Shown: positions 25,257 through 34,941, counted from the stretch's first letter. The stretch is 64,000 bases of DNA from Pontibacter beigongshangensis (GCF_014332515.1 NZ_VFSD01000022.1:55120-119119), one strand, 5' to 3'. A program made the numbers and translations. The notes: generated by a model not told the origin, from the letters alone.

Positions 25257-26963
25257 TTAAAGCTTACCCCGGAAGGTATTGATGCTGCCGTTGCCTTTAA
25301 CCTGGATAGCCTCCGCAGATCCGGCGCAGGAACTACCTTCTGCACCAGCCGCTACAGCCGGGTTCATCTTAAACCGTGCTTTGCGGTGCAGGTTCAGCGC
25401 CTGCGGGTCCTGGTCTTGCAGCCTGATTTCGGCACGATCGCTGATGCACACGTAGCCTCCCCGCGCTACGGTAATGCGTCCGTTGTTTTGCAAATTAACA
25501 AGAGCTTCGGCAGGCAGGTGCAGGGTGCCTCCACGCTCTACCGTAATGCGATAATTATCGATGGTGGTACCTCGGAGTTCCAGCAAACCACCGTCTTTCA
25601 CCTGAATGCCGCGTTGCCAGGTTTCGGGTGAGAAGGCTTTCAGGTGCCCCTGCAGCACCAGCCTGCCTCCTTTGTTGATGGTAACACCCGAGAGGAGCGG
25701 CATGGTAAGCGCACAGGCAATGGTCAGGTCGCCGCCCTGGTTCAGTACCAGGTCCTGGTAGAGGCGTATGTCAAAATCCCAGAATTCTTTAGAAGTGAGG
25801 GCGTAGGGTACGGGAGAGTAGGTATCGGCCAAGTATTTACGGGTATCGGCGAGGGCGGAGGCACGGTGCATGATGCCCGCCTGCATCGGCGAGATATAAG
25901 TAAAATGATCCGGGGCGAACATCATCAGATTATTGGTTACGCCGTCTCCTACCTCTGCAAAGGGGTCTGTTTCCCAGCCTTTGTTTTTGTGCGGACAGTT
26001 TTCGGTATAAATATCTTCGAGGTAGTCGCGGCTGTTGCAGTAGAAGCCTTCGAAGAGGTGCTGCAGGTCGAGGGTGTGCGCCATTTCGTGTGCAAAAACA
26101 GTAGCGCTCGGGAAAGCCTTGTGCTTGAGCAGCATCACATACGAATCGCCGTTGAAGTTGGTGTAGCTGGGAGACCGGGTAAAACCATTCGCTCCCATGG
26201 TTAAGGTGCCGGTGGCTTTGGCGCCGGTGCCTCCGCCTCCTTCCAGGCTCACCTTCACTTCCGGCTGGTAATACAGGCCTTTACTGATCAGTTTGATCTC
26301 CGTTACTTTTCCGTTCTCCACCACGGCAGTCGCCCTGGCACTACGCGGTGTAAAAACCACTTTGGGGGCAGATGTATAGCCGGAGCCGCCGTCTGTAAGC
26401 TCAATCTTGTCTACTTTGGCCATGTAGTAGCCATCGGTAAAGAGAATGTTCAGTTGGTTGGCGCGCTCCGGATCTGTCTGTTTTATTTTTTTGAGCAGCA
26501 GAGCCGAATTGTGGCTTCGGTATAAGGAATCGCTTTGGTAAAAAAAGATACGCTCCTGCCCCGGCGGACCGATGTCGAACCGGAAGCGGGTATCGTTGTT
26601 GGGCAAGGGCTCGGTGCCGGCAACAGGATCAGAGGGGGCTATTACATTGCTGTATATCTCGTTCAGGCGGGCTACATACTGCAGCAGTGCTGCCCGGTCC
26701 TCGGGCGTGTCCTGAAAATTGCCCGTGCCATCAGCCCGCTGAAAAATATTGAAACTCAGCTGCACCACCTTCAGCGGTGCGTTTTGCAGCGGTTGGTCAC
26801 CGCCTCTCGGAATCCACGTTTTCAGGTTGCTGTAAAAATCGTAGTCGCCAGATTTGTTGGGGGTGCAGGCTGTTTGCTTCATGCCGCTTGCTGGCGCCGC
26901 CCCCTGCCCTGAAACTGAAATAGCAGGGATCGTTAGCAGAAGGTACAGAATTAGTCTTTTCAT
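25257..26963 (-). CDS. Secreted M43-like metzincin metalloprotease with inserted repeat domain
   Basis: This 568-residue protein has a signal peptide (about 1-19, ending in VSGQ). The zinc site is HEMAHTLDLQH (H292, E293, H296, H302), the metzincin pattern. The Met-turn region MMFAPDHFTYISPMQAGIMH is like the M43 (pappalysin) Met-turn. Between about residues 185 and 260 is an inserted region with the repeat VDKIELTDGGSGYTSAPKVVF and KLISKGLYYQPEVKVSLEGGGG, a beta-rich module known from other secreted proteins. The C-terminal 150 residues are a parallel-beta-like series (LTIACALT, GRLVLQGHLKAF, GGTLHLPAEAL, GRITVARGG). There is no T9SS domain. It is likely a secreted protease; substrate unknown. 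Confidence 0.75.
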   Translation of the reverse strand: MKRLILYLLLTIPAISVSGQGAAPASGMKQTACTPNKSGDYDFYSNLKTWIPRGGDQPLQNAPLKVVQLSFNIFQRADGTGNFQDTPEDRAALLQYVARLNEIYSNVIAPSDPVAGTEPLPNNDTRFRFDIGPPGQERIFFYQSDSLYRSHNSALLLKKIKQTDPERANQLNILFTDGYYMAKVDKIELTDGGSGYTSAPKVVFTPRSARATAVVENGKVTEIKLISKGLYYQPEVKVSLEGGGGTGAKATGTLTMGANGFTRSPSYTNFNGDSYVMLLKHKAFPSATVFAHEMAHTLDLQHLFEGFYCNSRDYLEDIYTENCPHKNKGWETDPFAEVGDGVTNNLMMFAPDHFTYISPMQAGIMHRASALADTRKYLADTYSPVPYALTSKEFWDFDIRLYQDLVLNQGGDLTIACALTMPLLSGVTINKGGRLVLQGHLKAFSPETWQRGIQVKDGGLLELRGTTIDNYRITVERGGTLHLPAEALVNLQNNGRITVARGGYVCISDRAEIRLQDQDPQALNLHRKARFKMNPAVAAGAEGSSCAGSAEAIQVKGNGSINTFRGKL

Positions 26964-27065
26964 CCAATAGTGTATTTCGGGGAGAGGCAGTTGCTGCCCC
27001 TTTTAATCATCAGGTTACAGTTGCCAACATTTCCTTGTCCGAAGCTGGCCTCGCCAGGCAACGTT

Positions 27066-27117
27066 AGAACCGTTCCTGTATACCCTATCAAAAACAGAAC
27101 CGTTCTGTTCTGTGGCC
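27066..27117. promoter_or_regulatory. Two AGAACCGTTC operator-like sites 40 bp apart
   Basis: AGAACCGTTC occurs at 27066-27075 and 27106-27115. The second is part of CAGAACCGTTCTG, a perfect 6+1+6 palindrome. They lie about 100-150 nt upstream of the metalloprotease gene and could bind a dimeric regulator; the regulator is unknown. The rest of the spacer 26964-27234 shows nothing else. Confidence 0.4.
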
Positions 27118-27234
27118 TTATTTTGCTCATCCGGGGCACTCTTTAGCCTTAACGCCATCTGATAATACAGCAAAAACTACAATGCTGTAAGCCTCGGAGG
27201 CATGGCTTCTATATAAATTAAACAATTTTGTTAG

Positions 27235-27263
27235 TTTCGTTCATTTATAAGGCCCTATATTTG
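27235..27263 (+). promoter_or_regulatory. Promoter candidate for the 27291 gene
   Basis: TATATTTG at 27256-27263 matches TAnnTTTG, with a weak TTTC/TTG upstream. It lies inside the longer possible frame from 27228, which argues for the ATG at 27291. Confidence 0.4.
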
Positions 27264-27290
27264 TTCAGTAAGTTAAGTTGTCGCCTTCCT

Positions 27291-27689
27291 ATGATTCTAT
27301 TCGAAAGTCCTGCCATCCGGCTAAATTACGCTCCCGCCACCGACATCCTGACGGCGGACCTGTCGGGTATGCATGAGTTTTATTTGCTGGAGGTGCGGGA
27401 GGCGCTCCGCACGATTGTAGAAACCGTAAGGCACTATGATGTGAAGCGACTCCTGATGGACTCACGCAAGCGGCTGCTAAAAATTGACCCCGTCAGCTAC
27501 AAAGCGCTCATGACCGATTTTGGAATGGAGTTGAACAGCACGCGCCTGCAGAAGTTTGCCCGGATACGTTCTGATGTAACAGCCAGAGAAGAACTGGCGC
27601 TTTTTATTCAGGAACAGGTCGCCACAAACTTCACCCTCCGCACTTTTAACGACAAAGACAAGGCGCTGGAATGGCTGATGACACATTAA
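27291..27689 (+). CDS. Small cytosolic hypothetical protein (STAS/SpoIIAA-like)
   Basis: A 132-residue alpha/beta protein. The pattern of strand VRLNYAPATDILTADLSG, helix LLEVREALRTIVETV, strand RLLMDSRKRL, helix FIQEQVATNF and end FNDKDKALEWL resembles STAS/SpoIIAA-like or DUF proteins in Bacteroidota, but I cannot assign a family with confidence. The ATG at 27291 is chosen because the promoter-like TATATTTG is upstream of it and downstream of the other possible start. A GC-rich terminator follows after 123 nt. No signal peptide or membrane segment is present. Confidence 0.62.
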   Translation: MILFESPAIRLNYAPATDILTADLSGMHEFYLLEVREALRTIVETVRHYDVKRLLMDSRKRLLKIDPVSYKALMTDFGMELNSTRLQKFARIRSDVTAREELALFIQEQVATNFTLRTFNDKDKALEWLMTH

Positions 27690-27812
27690 GGAGATGCAGC
27701 TATCATATAGCTGCTGCCATTCTTAATTTAAAGATAAACTGATCCTTGTTCTCGCGCTCGTCTCCAGACGCGCGGGAAACATTATGGCGTAAGATCAATC
27801 ATTTACTCATGA

Positions 27813-27859
27813 GCAGGGGGTGCTGTAGCAAGCAACTTTGCGACAGCACCCCCTGCTTT
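27813..27859 (+). terminator. Intrinsic terminator after the 27291 gene
   Basis: GCAGGGGGTGCTGT pairs with ACAGCACCCCCTGC (14-bp perfect stem, 16-nt loop), then TTTATTG. It is strong. A smaller hairpin (GCAGCTAT/ATAGCTGC) lies at 27696-27714. Confidence 0.85.
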
Positions 27860-27906
27860 ATTGTTAAGCCCTTCTGCCAAAACAGCCAATCAGCAATATT
27901 AAACGC

Positions 27907-27950
27907 TGCAGCAGCAGAGCCTCAGGAGGGCTGTTTTCATTACAATAATT
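27907..27950 (+). repeat. R1 intergenic repeat, copy 11
   Basis: CAG arm, GCCTCAGGAGGGC, T-run, ATTACAATAATT. Between convergent genes. Confidence 0.85.
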
Positions 27951-28018
27951 CCATTTAAAAGGGCGTTTCCTTCCACAACTTGCAGATTCTCCTACACTTG
28001 TGGCATCACTAATTTCAC

Positions 28019-30235
28019 TTACAAACCAATTTCCGCTTGCTGCCGGATGTCCTGCGAAGAGCTGCCGGCCATGATGGTAAAGTTGCCCGGCTCCAGCACC
28101 CACTGCATTTTAGCTTCGTCGAAATACTGGAAAGCTTCTTTGGGCAGCGTGAACGAGACTTCTTTCGATTCCCCCGGCTTCAGGAAAACCTTGCTAAAGG
28201 ATTTCAACTCTTTTTCAGGGCGCTTTACGGCTGCTTCTGTGTCTTTTACATAAAGCTGCACCACTTCGGCACCTGCTGCTTTGCCCGTGTTTTTCAGGGT
28301 AATTGTAACCCCTACGCCGTCAGCATTTTTAGCGGCCTTCAGGTTGCTGTAGCCAAAGGTGGTGTACGAAAGCCCATGCCCAAACCCGAACTGAGGAGCA
28401 ACTTTATAAGTGTCGTGGTAGCGATAGCCTACAAAGATGTCTTCACGGTACTCAACATTCAGGGTATCTTTGTCGCCCGGATACTCGCCCAGTGCGTGTG
28501 CCGGCGAATCCTGCAACTTTTTAGGGTAGGTAACCGGCAGTTTACCTGACGGGTTAACCTCACCGAAAAGCACTCTGGCAATCGCAGTGCCGCCTTCCAT
28601 GCCCGGGTACCAGGCCTGCACAATGCTACTGGTGCGGTTCACCCACTGGGTCATATCTAAAGGTCCTCCTCCGATCAGCACCACTACCGTGCGCGGGTTC
28701 GCTTTCAGTACGGCATCGAGCAACTGATCCTGCGCGAACGGCAAATCCATGTTCGGTTTGTCGGCTCCTTCGGCATCAAAGGCACCTCCATCCCAGCTGT
28801 CGGTATAGCCATGCGTCCAGCCACCTACATACACCACTACCTCGGCTCCTTTTGCGGCATTTACTGCCTCGTCTATCAGCTGCTGATTTGCTTTTTCCTG
28901 GCGTGTTACCTCAAAGCCGGGGGCATAGGTTACGGCTACTCCACTGCCGGCTACTCGTTTTATTCCTTCCAGGGGGGTTACTTCATAGGGGGCGCGCACC
29001 TGCGAACTTCCGCCGCCCATGGCTTGCTTGCGGGTGGCGTTGGCCCCGATCACGGCAATAGATTTTACAGTGCTTTTATTCAGGGGCAGCAGGTTTCCTT
29101 CGTTTTTGAGCAGCACGAGGGCTTCTTCGGCCACCTTCAGGGCAGTTTGCTGGTGCGCCCGTGTCGACAAGGCTCCCTCGGTGCGGGAACCGTTTATCAT
29201 GTTAGTGCTGTACATAACCCGCAGGATACGCCTTACTTTATCATCAATCAATTTCTCGTCTACCTGCCCGCTTTTTACCAGGCTCAGTAGCGTGTCGGCC
29301 ATCAGGAATTTGCTGTAATCGATGTTGGGCATCTGCAGCAGGTCAGTTCCCATTTCAATGTCATTGCCATACAGGGCTGCCTCCATGGTGTTTTGCACGG
29401 CTCCCCAATCGCTCATCACCAGGCCTTTAAACCCCCACTCCCCTTTCAATATCTTGTTTACCAGGTACTCGTTGTGCGTGGCGTATTGCCCTCTGAATCT
29501 GTTGTAAGCGCCCATTACGGTGAGCACGCCACCTTCCTCTACCGCAGCTTTAAAACCAGGCAAATACAGTTCGCGCAGGGCCCGCTCGCTCATCTCCACA
29601 TTTACCTCGGCCCGCTTTATTTCCTGGTTGTTGGCGGCAAAGTGCTTAACGCAGGCGGCAATGCCCTGGTCCTGCACCCCTTTAATATAGCCCACCACCA
29701 GCTGCGACACCAGGTAGGGGTCTTCGCTCAGGTACTCGAAATTGCGGCCATTGAGCGGCGTGCGCATGATGTTGATGCCTGGCCCCAGCATCACGTCTTT
29801 GCCCCTGGCTTTGGCTTCGCTGCCCAACACGGCGCCGTACTCGTACCCTAAATCCGGGTTCCAGGTGGCAGCCAGGGCAATACCGGTGGGCAGGTAGGTG
29901 GCAGAGTCGTTGCCGGCGTTGTCGAAGCTCCAGTCGCGGCCATGCTCCGGCCGCACGCCATGTGGTCCATCCGACATGGTGAGTTCCGGAATGCCCAGTC
30001 GCTCCACCCCGCCTGAGGTAAAGGAGCTAGAACCGTGCAGCATATTTATTTTCTCCTCGAGCGTCATCAGGCTGATCAGCGAATCTATCTGTGCCTCGTT
30101 TGCCATCAGGGCCAGCTTGTTTGGCAGTTCCTGCGCTTTGTCGGAGGTGGAGCAGGAACTGGTGGCCATTACTACAGCCAGTCCCAAAGCCGAAAAACAA
30201 CCAGTTAATGCGCTTCTTATGTTTCTGTTTTCCAT
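28019..30235 (-). CDS. Glycoside hydrolase family 3 beta-glucosidase-like lipoprotein
   Basis: The 738-residue protein has a lipobox-like ATSSC (C28), so it is likely a periplasmic or surface lipoprotein. GH3 features in order: TLEEKINMLHG, MSDGPHGVRPE, GPGINIMRTPLNGRNFEYLSEDPYLV, CVKHFAANNQE, the nucleophile segment LVMSDWGAV (D276), then the alpha/beta sandwich and a C-terminal FN3-like domain (YSNLKAAKNADGVGVTITLKNTG). It is likely a beta-glucosidase or related exo-enzyme. In the PUL context it could release glucose from xyloglucan fragments after GH74 and GH31 action. It ends the minus-strand PUL gene series. Confidence 0.88.
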   Translation of the reverse strand: MENRNIRSALTGCFSALGLAVVMATSSCSTSDKAQELPNKLALMANEAQIDSLISLMTLEEKINMLHGSSSFTSGGVERLGIPELTMSDGPHGVRPEHGRDWSFDNAGNDSATYLPTGIALAATWNPDLGYEYGAVLGSEAKARGKDVMLGPGINIMRTPLNGRNFEYLSEDPYLVSQLVVGYIKGVQDQGIAACVKHFAANNQEIKRAEVNVEMSERALRELYLPGFKAAVEEGGVLTVMGAYNRFRGQYATHNEYLVNKILKGEWGFKGLVMSDWGAVQNTMEAALYGNDIEMGTDLLQMPNIDYSKFLMADTLLSLVKSGQVDEKLIDDKVRRILRVMYSTNMINGSRTEGALSTRAHQQTALKVAEEALVLLKNEGNLLPLNKSTVKSIAVIGANATRKQAMGGGSSQVRAPYEVTPLEGIKRVAGSGVAVTYAPGFEVTRQEKANQQLIDEAVNAAKGAEVVVYVGGWTHGYTDSWDGGAFDAEGADKPNMDLPFAQDQLLDAVLKANPRTVVVLIGGGPLDMTQWVNRTSSIVQAWYPGMEGGTAIARVLFGEVNPSGKLPVTYPKKLQDSPAHALGEYPGDKDTLNVEYREDIFVGYRYHDTYKVAPQFGFGHGLSYTTFGYSNLKAAKNADGVGVTITLKNTGKAAGAEVVQLYVKDTEAAVKRPEKELKSFSKVFLKPGESKEVSFTLPKEAFQYFDEAKMQWVLEPGNFTIMAGSSSQDIRQQAEIGL

Positions 30236-30471
30236 TATGAATAGGTTGATGTTTTTGCCAGGTAATCAGGTTAATTAACCTGCCCAAATGTCAGAAATAA
30301 CAAGCATTTGCAAGGGATGATATAGTTCGGATTGAAGCACTAAATGTTAACACCCGCCCGGGATATGGAAATTGTTCGCCTTTTTGCTGTTAACTGATGA
30401 GGCTGGAGGCAGGAAATGTAAATAACAAAGAGAAGGTGGTGGTAGCAGTAAGGTTTGCCTGCCGGTTTAAT

Positions 30472-30519
30472 AGCAGCAGCGGCAGTAACCTCTGGAAGGG
30501 CATTTTGATTAGAATAATT
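30472..30519 (+). repeat. R1 intergenic repeat, copy 12
   Basis: GCAGCAGC arm, AACCTCTGGAAGGGC, T-run, ATTAGAATAATT. It opposes both flanking minus-strand genes but lies beyond the PL11 terminator. The spacer 30236-30701 holds only this copy and that terminator. Confidence 0.8.
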
Positions 30520-30600
30520 CGCCAGAAACCTGCAAACACGAAAGTTCAAACAGCAAAACAAAATAGGTGAAGCAGTCACTTGTCTCCGGGCAGGCACAAG

Positions 30601-30649
30601 AAAAAAGCCTCTTGCTGTTGGCGGGTATCAACCACCAACAGCAAGAAGC
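30601..30649 (-). terminator. Terminator of the PL11 gene
   Basis: On the minus strand GCTTCTTGCTGTTGG pairs with CCAACAGCAAGAGGC and is followed by T6, 53 nt after the stop. Strong intrinsic terminator. Confidence 0.85.
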
Positions 30650-30701
30650 TCTATCGTCTTCTTTGTTGCGTGAACTCAGAGACTAAAAAGTATTGGACTG
30701 C

Positions 30702-33700
30702 CTAATTTTTAACAAGCGTAAAATGTTGCTTTTCGTCATTCACCGAAACGTTGAGGAGGTATATACCGGGTTTCAGTTTAGCCCCTGCTTTTACCAAGCC
30801 GGTGCCACTTCCCCGCTCTACTACCCGGCCCAGCTGGTCGGTAACGGTGTACGCAAAAGCTCCTTCTGTTTCTATCATAAATACATCAGCAGAAGGGTTC
30901 GGGTAAATGAGTGCTGCAACCGATGGCTCACGCTGCTGTATAAGAGAGGCGCTGGTGGCACTGCTCAGCACCGGCGCCAGACGGAACTGCTGGTGCTGCG
31001 CTTCTATGTAGGCAAACTGTTTCACATTGGCTTTATCTTCCAGCGAAGCTGCTTCTACTGTAATGGACCGGCCACTGTGTTTGTTTACGATGTTGTAGTC
31101 CCCATTATCTAACCGGATAAACGCCCATTGCTGATTAGCCTGGCCACCATAGCTCCACTGCAGAATATTGGCACCTTCGGCATCAGGAGATTGGGCCTTT
31201 ACGCCTATTGATTGCCCGCAGCTCACGTTTGTGATGGTGTAGTATCCTTCCCCTGCGCTGCTGAGTTTCCATTGCTGGTTTTGTGAAGCCCCAGGCATTC
31301 GCTGCACGATATTAGCCGTACCATTGGAGCTGGTGCAGGAGCCGTTTAAATCCAGGGCCATGGCGCTATGCAAAGCTGTTATCGTGTAAACGCCATCCAG
31401 CGGCATGGGGGTGGCCTCGGCGGCATTAGAATTGGTTACGCCGGTTGCATCCGTTATTTTAATCCAGTACCAGTAGGTTACGCCATTTTCTACTGCCCTA
31501 TCTGTGTAGGCCCGGATGTCTCCTCTTAGCGAAGTAATGCGTGTTCTGCCGGCAGGGTTAGCGTCGGTATCGCGGAACAGCTCCAGGGAGGTAATGTTGT
31601 CGATGTTCTCAACGGTCCAGCTGAGGTCTACCATGCCGTCGGTTCCCTGGGCAGCAAGCACAACCGATTTGGGAGGTGGTGGCACCACTACTCCCTGTGG
31701 CGTTGCCTGTGCTGCATTTGAACCAGGCGTGCTGCCATCAACGGCAATTACTTTTAACCAATACCAGTAAGGGGTTCCGTTCGTAACCGTCAGGTCGGTG
31801 TAACTGGTAGTAGTGGCGCTTACTATACCAATCCGCGTCCTTCCGCTTGGGTTAGAATCCGTATCGCGGTATATTTCTACCTGCCGGATATCCACGTTCT
31901 TAATTACCCAGGAAAGGTCTACCTTACCATCGCCTGGGGCTGCAGAGAGCTCCACCATGGCAGGAAGAGGAGGCAGTACCACAGGAGCTGGTGCAGCACT
32001 GGCTACGGCAGAGTGTACCACCGCTCCCTCGGCATCAGTTCCTTTTATCTGGTAATAATAAGTTGTGCCATTGGTCAAGCCTCCATCAGTATACGATTTT
32101 ACTGCTCCAGCTAAAGTAGCCACCAATGTACTGGCTGCCAAATCGGGGCTTGTACTGCGATAGATCTCTACACTGGCGGGAACAAAGTTGTTAGCTGACC
32201 AGCCCAGGAATACTTTAGCATCACCTCCTCGTACCGTCAGGTAGACAGCAGGTAGCGCACCGCCGGGATTCTCAGCTAAAGCAATGGCAGGAACTGGCGG
32301 CGCTGCCATGTCCTCGCCTACATAAAAGCTGGTATGAGGCGGCTGGTTGTAGGCCACATTCTGCCAGGCAATGGATGTCCGGTACTGCGAATCGTGCATA
32401 AAAGTATAAAACCGGTGGGTAGTAGGGGCAGTGGTAGTGAAGACCAGCAGTTCGCTGTTATTGCTGTGCCGGTAAATCACCTCTTCCCGCCAGTCGCCCA
32501 GGATGTCGGCACTTAAACCTGGGTTAGCTTTGGTACTGTTGTTTCTTTCAGCACCAAAATCATGGGCCGAGAGTAGTCTTTCCTGTGTGCCGCTGGTGTA
32601 GTTCCACTTGTCTATTACTGTGCCGTCCAGCAGTTCGCGCTGCAGGTCACCATCCCACCAGGCACCGAAGTTCATACTGCCTGGCCTGGCAGCAGAAATC
32701 TCCACACCTTGTGCCGTATACAAACCGCCTCTTGGCCCCCAGGCTTCGTTACCCTTATACCGGGGGTCGATGTCGGCGGTCATGGCACGGCCAATATCGC
32801 CGGTGGTTGGCACGCCCCAGAGCTTCTCGCCTGTGCCGGCGTCGCGCATCCACAAACCATTTCCATCATAAGAACTCTGGGACTCATGTGCAGTCCACGA
32901 TTCCAGCCCGGGACGATCAGGGTCCAGGTCGCCTACATGCTGAGCATCGCCGTGGCCCAGGCCGGTGGTGTATAAGCCGGTGCCATTATCGTCGATCGCC
33001 ATAGACCCGAAAACCACTTCATCCCTGCCGTCGCCATCCACATCGTTTATGCTTAAGCTGTGGTTGCCCTGCCCTGCATAGGCACCGTTACCGTTCGTGT
33101 CGCTATCAAAAACCCAGCGTTGGGTTAACTGCCCATTGCGCCAATCCCAGGCCACAAGCACTGCACGCGTATAGTAGCCGCGCGTAAACAACAGGCTGGG
33201 TCGCTGACCATCGAAATACCCAACGCCAGCCAGGAACCGATCTACGCGGTTGCCATAATTGTCGCCCCAGCTGGCTACATTCCCTCTGCCGGGCACATAG
33301 TCTGTGGTGGCCATCGCGGCTCCGGTCTGGCCGTTAAAAATTGTTAAAAACTCAGGGCCATGCAGAATATAGCCTCCAGTGTTACGGTAGTCAACACTTG
33401 GGTCCCCAATTACGGTACCGGCTCCGTCTATGGTGCCATCGGCCGTTTTGCAGGCCAGTTCTGCTTTTCCGTCACCGTCCAGGTCGTAGACAATAAACTG
33501 GGTGTAGTGCGCCCCGGCTCTTATGTTTTTGCCCAGATCGATGCGCCACAGGTGCGTGCCGTTCATTTTGTAGGCATCCAGGTATACATTTCCGGTAAAA
33601 CCTGCCTGTGAGTTGTCTTTTGCGTTGGAAGGATCCCATTTCACAATAATTTCGTACTCCCCATCACCATCCAGGTCGCCCACGCTGCAGTCGTTGGGGC

Positions 33701-34202
33701 TATAGGTGTAGCTTACGCCGTCGGGGGTGGATCCTCCGGCAGGCCTTTGTAAGGGTATCCTTAAATGTGGCTGCCCCCACACTGCAGACGGTGCAGAGGC
33801 CCCCAGTTCTGCGCCATTCAATACCGGCCGCACCGAATACGATTCATTTGTACTGATCTCGTCGGTATAGTTGGTGCCTCCTGTTATGGGAGCATCATTC
33901 AGCTTTGTTCCGCCGCGATAGAGGTTGAAGGCAATATCGGCCGGGTCGGTGCCCAGCAAGCGCCAGCTAATGAATACCTGGCTCGGAGATGTTCTTACCG
34001 CTACTACACCACGGCCCAGGTTTTCCATCTGACGCTGTGCCTGCACCGCCGTAACAGTAAGCAGCAGTACAAGTAACAGGCCGAGCCTGTGGCTCAGGAA
34101 ATGTCGGTTAAGCCTGCATTGTGCAAGGGTGTTTTTGTTGATAAAGTGCCTTCCCCTCATATATGGAGGTTCAGCAAGAGGATTCTGTAATTCTGTTTTC
34201 AT
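30702..34202 (-). CDS. Rhamnogalacturonan lyase (PL11) with FN3, ricin-type and T9SS domains
   Basis: The 1166-residue protein begins with an unusually long basic N-terminus (about 1-38), then a signal helix (40-55, ending VQA); the true start may be the Met at residue 15. The PL11 catalytic domain (about 60-640) has the calcium-binding DGDG motifs (DLDGDGEYEIIVKW, DLDGDGKAELACKTADG, DVDGDGRDEVVFG) and HGDAQHVGDLDPDRPGLE. Three FN3-like modules (about 650-930), a ricin-type carbohydrate-binding domain (about 937-1085, with paired QW motifs) and a T9SS C-terminal domain (YPNPSADVF, from 1100) follow. It cleaves the rhamnogalacturonan-I backbone by beta-elimination at the surface or outside the cell. 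A possible HTCS operator lies about 170 nt upstream (34373-34391). Confidence 0.92.
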   Translation of the reverse strand: MKTELQNPLAEPPYMRGRHFINKNTLAQCRLNRHFLSHRLGLLLVLLLTVTAVQAQRQMENLGRGVVAVRTSPSQVFISWRLLGTDPADIAFNLYRGGTKLNDAPITGGTNYTDEISTNESYSVRPVLNGAELGASAPSAVWGQPHLRIPLQRPAGGSTPDGVSYTYSPNDCSVGDLDGDGEYEIIVKWDPSNAKDNSQAGFTGNVYLDAYKMNGTHLWRIDLGKNIRAGAHYTQFIVYDLDGDGKAELACKTADGTIDGAGTVIGDPSVDYRNTGGYILHGPEFLTIFNGQTGAAMATTDYVPGRGNVASWGDNYGNRVDRFLAGVGYFDGQRPSLLFTRGYYTRAVLVAWDWRNGQLTQRWVFDSDTNGNGAYAGQGNHSLSINDVDGDGRDEVVFGSMAIDDNGTGLYTTGLGHGDAQHVGDLDPDRPGLESWTAHESQSSYDGNGLWMRDAGTGEKLWGVPTTGDIGRAMTADIDPRYKGNEAWGPRGGLYTAQGVEISAARPGSMNFGAWWDGDLQRELLDGTVIDKWNYTSGTQERLLSAHDFGAERNNSTKANPGLSADILGDWREEVIYRHSNNSELLVFTTTAPTTHRFYTFMHDSQYRTSIAWQNVAYNQPPHTSFYVGEDMAAPPVPAIALAENPGGALPAVYLTVRGGDAKVFLGWSANNFVPASVEIYRSTSPDLAASTLVATLAGAVKSYTDGGLTNGTTYYYQIKGTDAEGAVVHSAVASAAPAPVVLPPLPAMVELSAAPGDGKVDLSWVIKNVDIRQVEIYRDTDSNPSGRTRIGIVSATTTSYTDLTVTNGTPYWYWLKVIAVDGSTPGSNAAQATPQGVVVPPPPKSVVLAAQGTDGMVDLSWTVENIDNITSLELFRDTDANPAGRTRITSLRGDIRAYTDRAVENGVTYWYWIKITDATGVTNSNAAEATPMPLDGVYTITALHSAMALDLNGSCTSSNGTANIVQRMPGASQNQQWKLSSAGEGYYTITNVSCGQSIGVKAQSPDAEGANILQWSYGGQANQQWAFIRLDNGDYNIVNKHSGRSITVEAASLEDKANVKQFAYIEAQHQQFRLAPVLSSATSASLIQQREPSVAALIYPNPSADVFMIETEGAFAYTVTDQLGRVVERGSGTGLVKAGAKLKPGIYLLNVSVNDEKQHFTLVKN

Positions 34203-34941
34203 ATGGCTTGCGTTATAAACTGATAAATAATCCTATTACTTTGCAGAAAAAAGGCTGTTAAGCAAAAAATGTCTTTTACAGGATTTTTTACACAACGCCT
34301 TTTTTAAAACGACCATCAGCGGCAAAGACTCACGATCATTTGTTAGCAAAATAAAACACTTCCCTTACCTATACTATCCTGTACTATCCTGCTTTTTAGG
34401 GAGATACGACAACAGATGGATCTATTTAGAAAAGCTTCTCAGATTTACACCTTGCTAATTATCCACAATCTGGTTAATGAGTTTTTATTGGCAATAGCTT
34501 AATTAATTCTGGATATTATTGAATCAAGATACCCGCCACAGATGTTATTGCTGCTTCGGAATATCTATAAAACGTCCTAAAAAATTCAAAGAAAGGGTTT
34601 TGCAGGAAATTCGACAGCTGGCATAGGGGTCATATAGCTAATTATTCTGCATTTTGGGTAGAAGCAACAGGGGGAGAGGAAGGAATGTAGGGGCCTTCCA
34701 AATTAGAAATGGATCTTGCTGTGAGTTTGCAACTTGCGGAAGTAGGCGTGAAGTTATTCTGTCTACCATCAGGTTTGTGGAGGAAAATACCTTTTCCCGA
34801 ATTATAGGAACGCGTGATGGCCGGAAGCCCAAATTCTATATATAAACTTGGGTGGCCTATGTGAGTTGAAAATTCACGTCATAGTGATACCACGAGCTGA
34901 GAGTTCGCGGAAGCAATATATCCGTAGGCTATTGCACACCG
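34203..34941. other. Long AT-rich spacer upstream of PL11; candidate operator and decayed repeats
   Basis: It holds the ACTATCCTG direct repeats (34373-34391) and, at 34700-34920, fragments like GTGAGTTTGCAACTTGC and CCACGAGCTGAGAGTTCGC that may be decayed relatives of the element at 34971. A 63-codon frame at 34654-34845 lacks coding character and is not called a gene. Confidence 0.4.
34373..34391 (-). promoter_or_regulatory. Candidate HTCS operator: direct repeat upstream of PL11
   Basis: ACTATCCTG is repeated exactly 10 bp apart (34373-34381 and 34383-34391). Read in the gene direction it is CAGGATAGT then CAGGATAGT, starting about 170 nt before the PL11 start. The same double motif appears at 55586-55604. 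Two half-sites one helical turn apart are typical of AraC-type dimer binding; assignment to the HTCS is inference. Confidence 0.5.

Noticed and set aside
27181..27225. A further R1 copy (GCCTCGGAGGC, then AT-rich text)
   Set aside because: Only the core-like palindrome is recognisable; no T-run or ATTnnAATAATT end, so it was not counted.
27228..27290. Longer start of the 27291 gene
   Set aside because: The added 21 residues overlap a TATATTTG promoter box and are not needed for the conserved part.
34654..34845. A 63-codon frame upstream of the inserted element
   Set aside because: Low-complexity residues, no start signal and no homology pattern; it lies in decayed repeat sequence.
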